A stretch of 64,000 nt of DNA from Chitinophagaceae bacterium (GTDB lineage: Bacteria > Bacteroidota > Bacteroidia > Chitinophagales > Chitinophagaceae). Below are positions 63,336-64,000 of this stretch, piece after piece. The stretch covers positions 124,001-188,000 of the forward strand of contig JACMLY010000137.1 of the NCBI GenBank assembly GCA_014379345.1. Direction: 5' to 3'. Both the position numbers and the translations under genes were made by a program. Below the pieces are notes generated by a model, which ran no database searches, was not told the origin of the DNA, and saw only the letters and a program-made list of their open reading frames with translations. Numbering within the stretch: the stretch's first letter is position 1; each line of letters begins with the position of its first letter.

Positions 63336-63492
63336 GTGTCTTCAATATTTGCTTTTTTGCCACGGATTGCACGGATTAGCACGGATAAAGAAATCCGTAT
63401 TAATCCGTGTAATCATGTGTCTTCATTATTTGCTTTTCTTGCCACGGATTGCACGGATAAAGAAATCCGTGTTAATCCGTGTAATCCGTGGC
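63333..63492. repeat. 81-bp tandem duplication with GCCACGGATT hairpins
   Basis: A unit beginning CATGTGTCTTCA starts at 63333 and again at 63414. Both copies hold TATTTGCTTTT and a GCCACGGATTGCACGGAT repeat with ATCCGTG partners; the second ends in a full hairpin (63441-63492). The first CAT is the complement of the ABC ATPase start codon. The remainder of the gap to 63669 is AT-rich with CTAATT words. Confidence 0.88.
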
Positions 63493-63669
63493 TATATTTA
63501 GCGAATTAAAACTAATTCGGGCTAATTAGCCTCAATTGGTGCTAATTCGTGTTAAAAATATAAATGTTACCGATTAGTATTGAAAAAATACCAATTATTA
63601 CAAACTGCTTTTATTATACGGTGGAAGAAAGACTTACATTTATTTGACACCTTGGGAAAAAAGATTGTT

Positions 63670-64000
63670 ATGAGAAGATCTTTAGTAGTTGGAACTGCAT
63701 TTTTAATATGGATATTATTTGGTAGTTGGGGTTTCCTGGTTCATCGCACAGTAAACCAGCTTGCCGTATATGAATTACCTAAGGGGTTACGAACTTTTTT
63801 CTATATTAATATGGATTATGTCGTTAAGCATTCGGTGCGCCCCGATCTGCGACGTAACGAGGATTCAACGGAAGACACGAAGCATTTTATCAATCTGGAA
63901 GCCTTTGGCGATTCCGCCGCCTGGAAAATGCCCATGTCGTGGGGAGAGGCTGAACGACTCTACTCGAGAGATTCGTTATTAAAATATGGATACGTTCCCT
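63670..64000 (+). CDS. Zinc-dependent phospholipase C-like protein (partial)
   Basis: The window cuts this gene after 110 codons. The N-terminus has a hydrophobic signal segment (about 5-20) and then WGFLVHRTVNQLAVYELP, which resembles the start of Bacteroidota zinc-dependent phospholipase C / S1-P1 nuclease-like proteins, where the N-terminal Trp and following His bind zinc. VKHSVRPDLRR and KHFINLEAFGD also fit that family. The C-terminal part, with the remaining zinc ligands, lies outside the window. Confidence 0.7.
   Translation, partial: MRRSLVVGTAFLIWILFGSWGFLVHRTVNQLAVYELPKGLRTFFYINMDYVVKHSVRPDLRRNEDSTEDTKHFINLEAFGDSAAWKMPMSWGEAERLYSRDSLLKYGYVP

Overview
The window is chromosomal DNA of a Bacteroidota bacterium, most likely from the Chitinophagaceae or a close relative. 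The evidence is a Bacteroidota-style division and cell-wall (dcw) cluster with long-tailed FtsZ and enlarged MraY, a type IX secretion C-terminal sorting domain, DUF4293 and DUF6427-like membrane proteins, promoters of the TTTG / TAnnTTTG type, and many short palindromic intergenic repeats. GC content is moderate. The first gene is complete and the last is cut by the window end.

Region 1 (about 0.6-18.3 kb, + strand) is the dcw cluster: mraZ, rsmH, ftsL-like, ftsI, murE, mraY, murD, ftsW, murG, murC, ftsQ, ftsA, ftsZ. It makes meso-diaminopimelate-type peptidoglycan precursors and assembles the divisome. murF, murB and ddl are absent here. Three GTG steps spaced 10 bp apart overlap a plausible promoter upstream of mraZ and look like MraZ boxes. 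A strong terminator and two large hairpins close the cluster.

Region 2 (18.5-32 kb) holds a TIGR01777-type epimerase, an ABC-2 exporter, a cytosolic metzincin-like protease, a REP-associated tyrosine transposase (RAYT) beside a near-perfect palindrome, a FadN-type beta-oxidation enzyme, a small envelope-glycan operon (GT2, GT39-like, methyltransferase), a GH18 lipoprotein and metG.

Region 3 (32-42 kb) shows gene decay. A DUF6922/AbiEii-like toxin-antitoxin remnant lies before two tandem LD-carboxypeptidase paralogues. A catalase gene carries two in-frame nonsense codons beside an intact oxyR with both redox cysteines and an OxyR-like box. Two membrane-anchored hydrolases and the potassium transporter kup follow.

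Region 4 (42-64 kb) carries a secreted hypothetical protein and a membrane protein, purQ, a split DsbD system (a stand-alone N-terminal domain with cysteines beside a full DsbD whose own N-terminal domain has lost them), two sigma factor loci (one with a TPR-bearing anti-sigma-like partner), uvrA, a T9SS cargo protein, glyA, a sugar nucleotidyltransferase, a coiled-coil repeat protein, a 2H phosphoesterase, a NatAB-like ABC exporter and the start of a phospholipase-C-like gene.

I did not find a convincing new multi-gene system. The most unusual signals are the dense palindromic repeat families with a resident RAYT, the doubly interrupted catalase, the DsbD cysteine split, and an 81-bp tandem duplication at an ABC transporter start codon. 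No tRNA, rRNA or CRISPR array was recognised.
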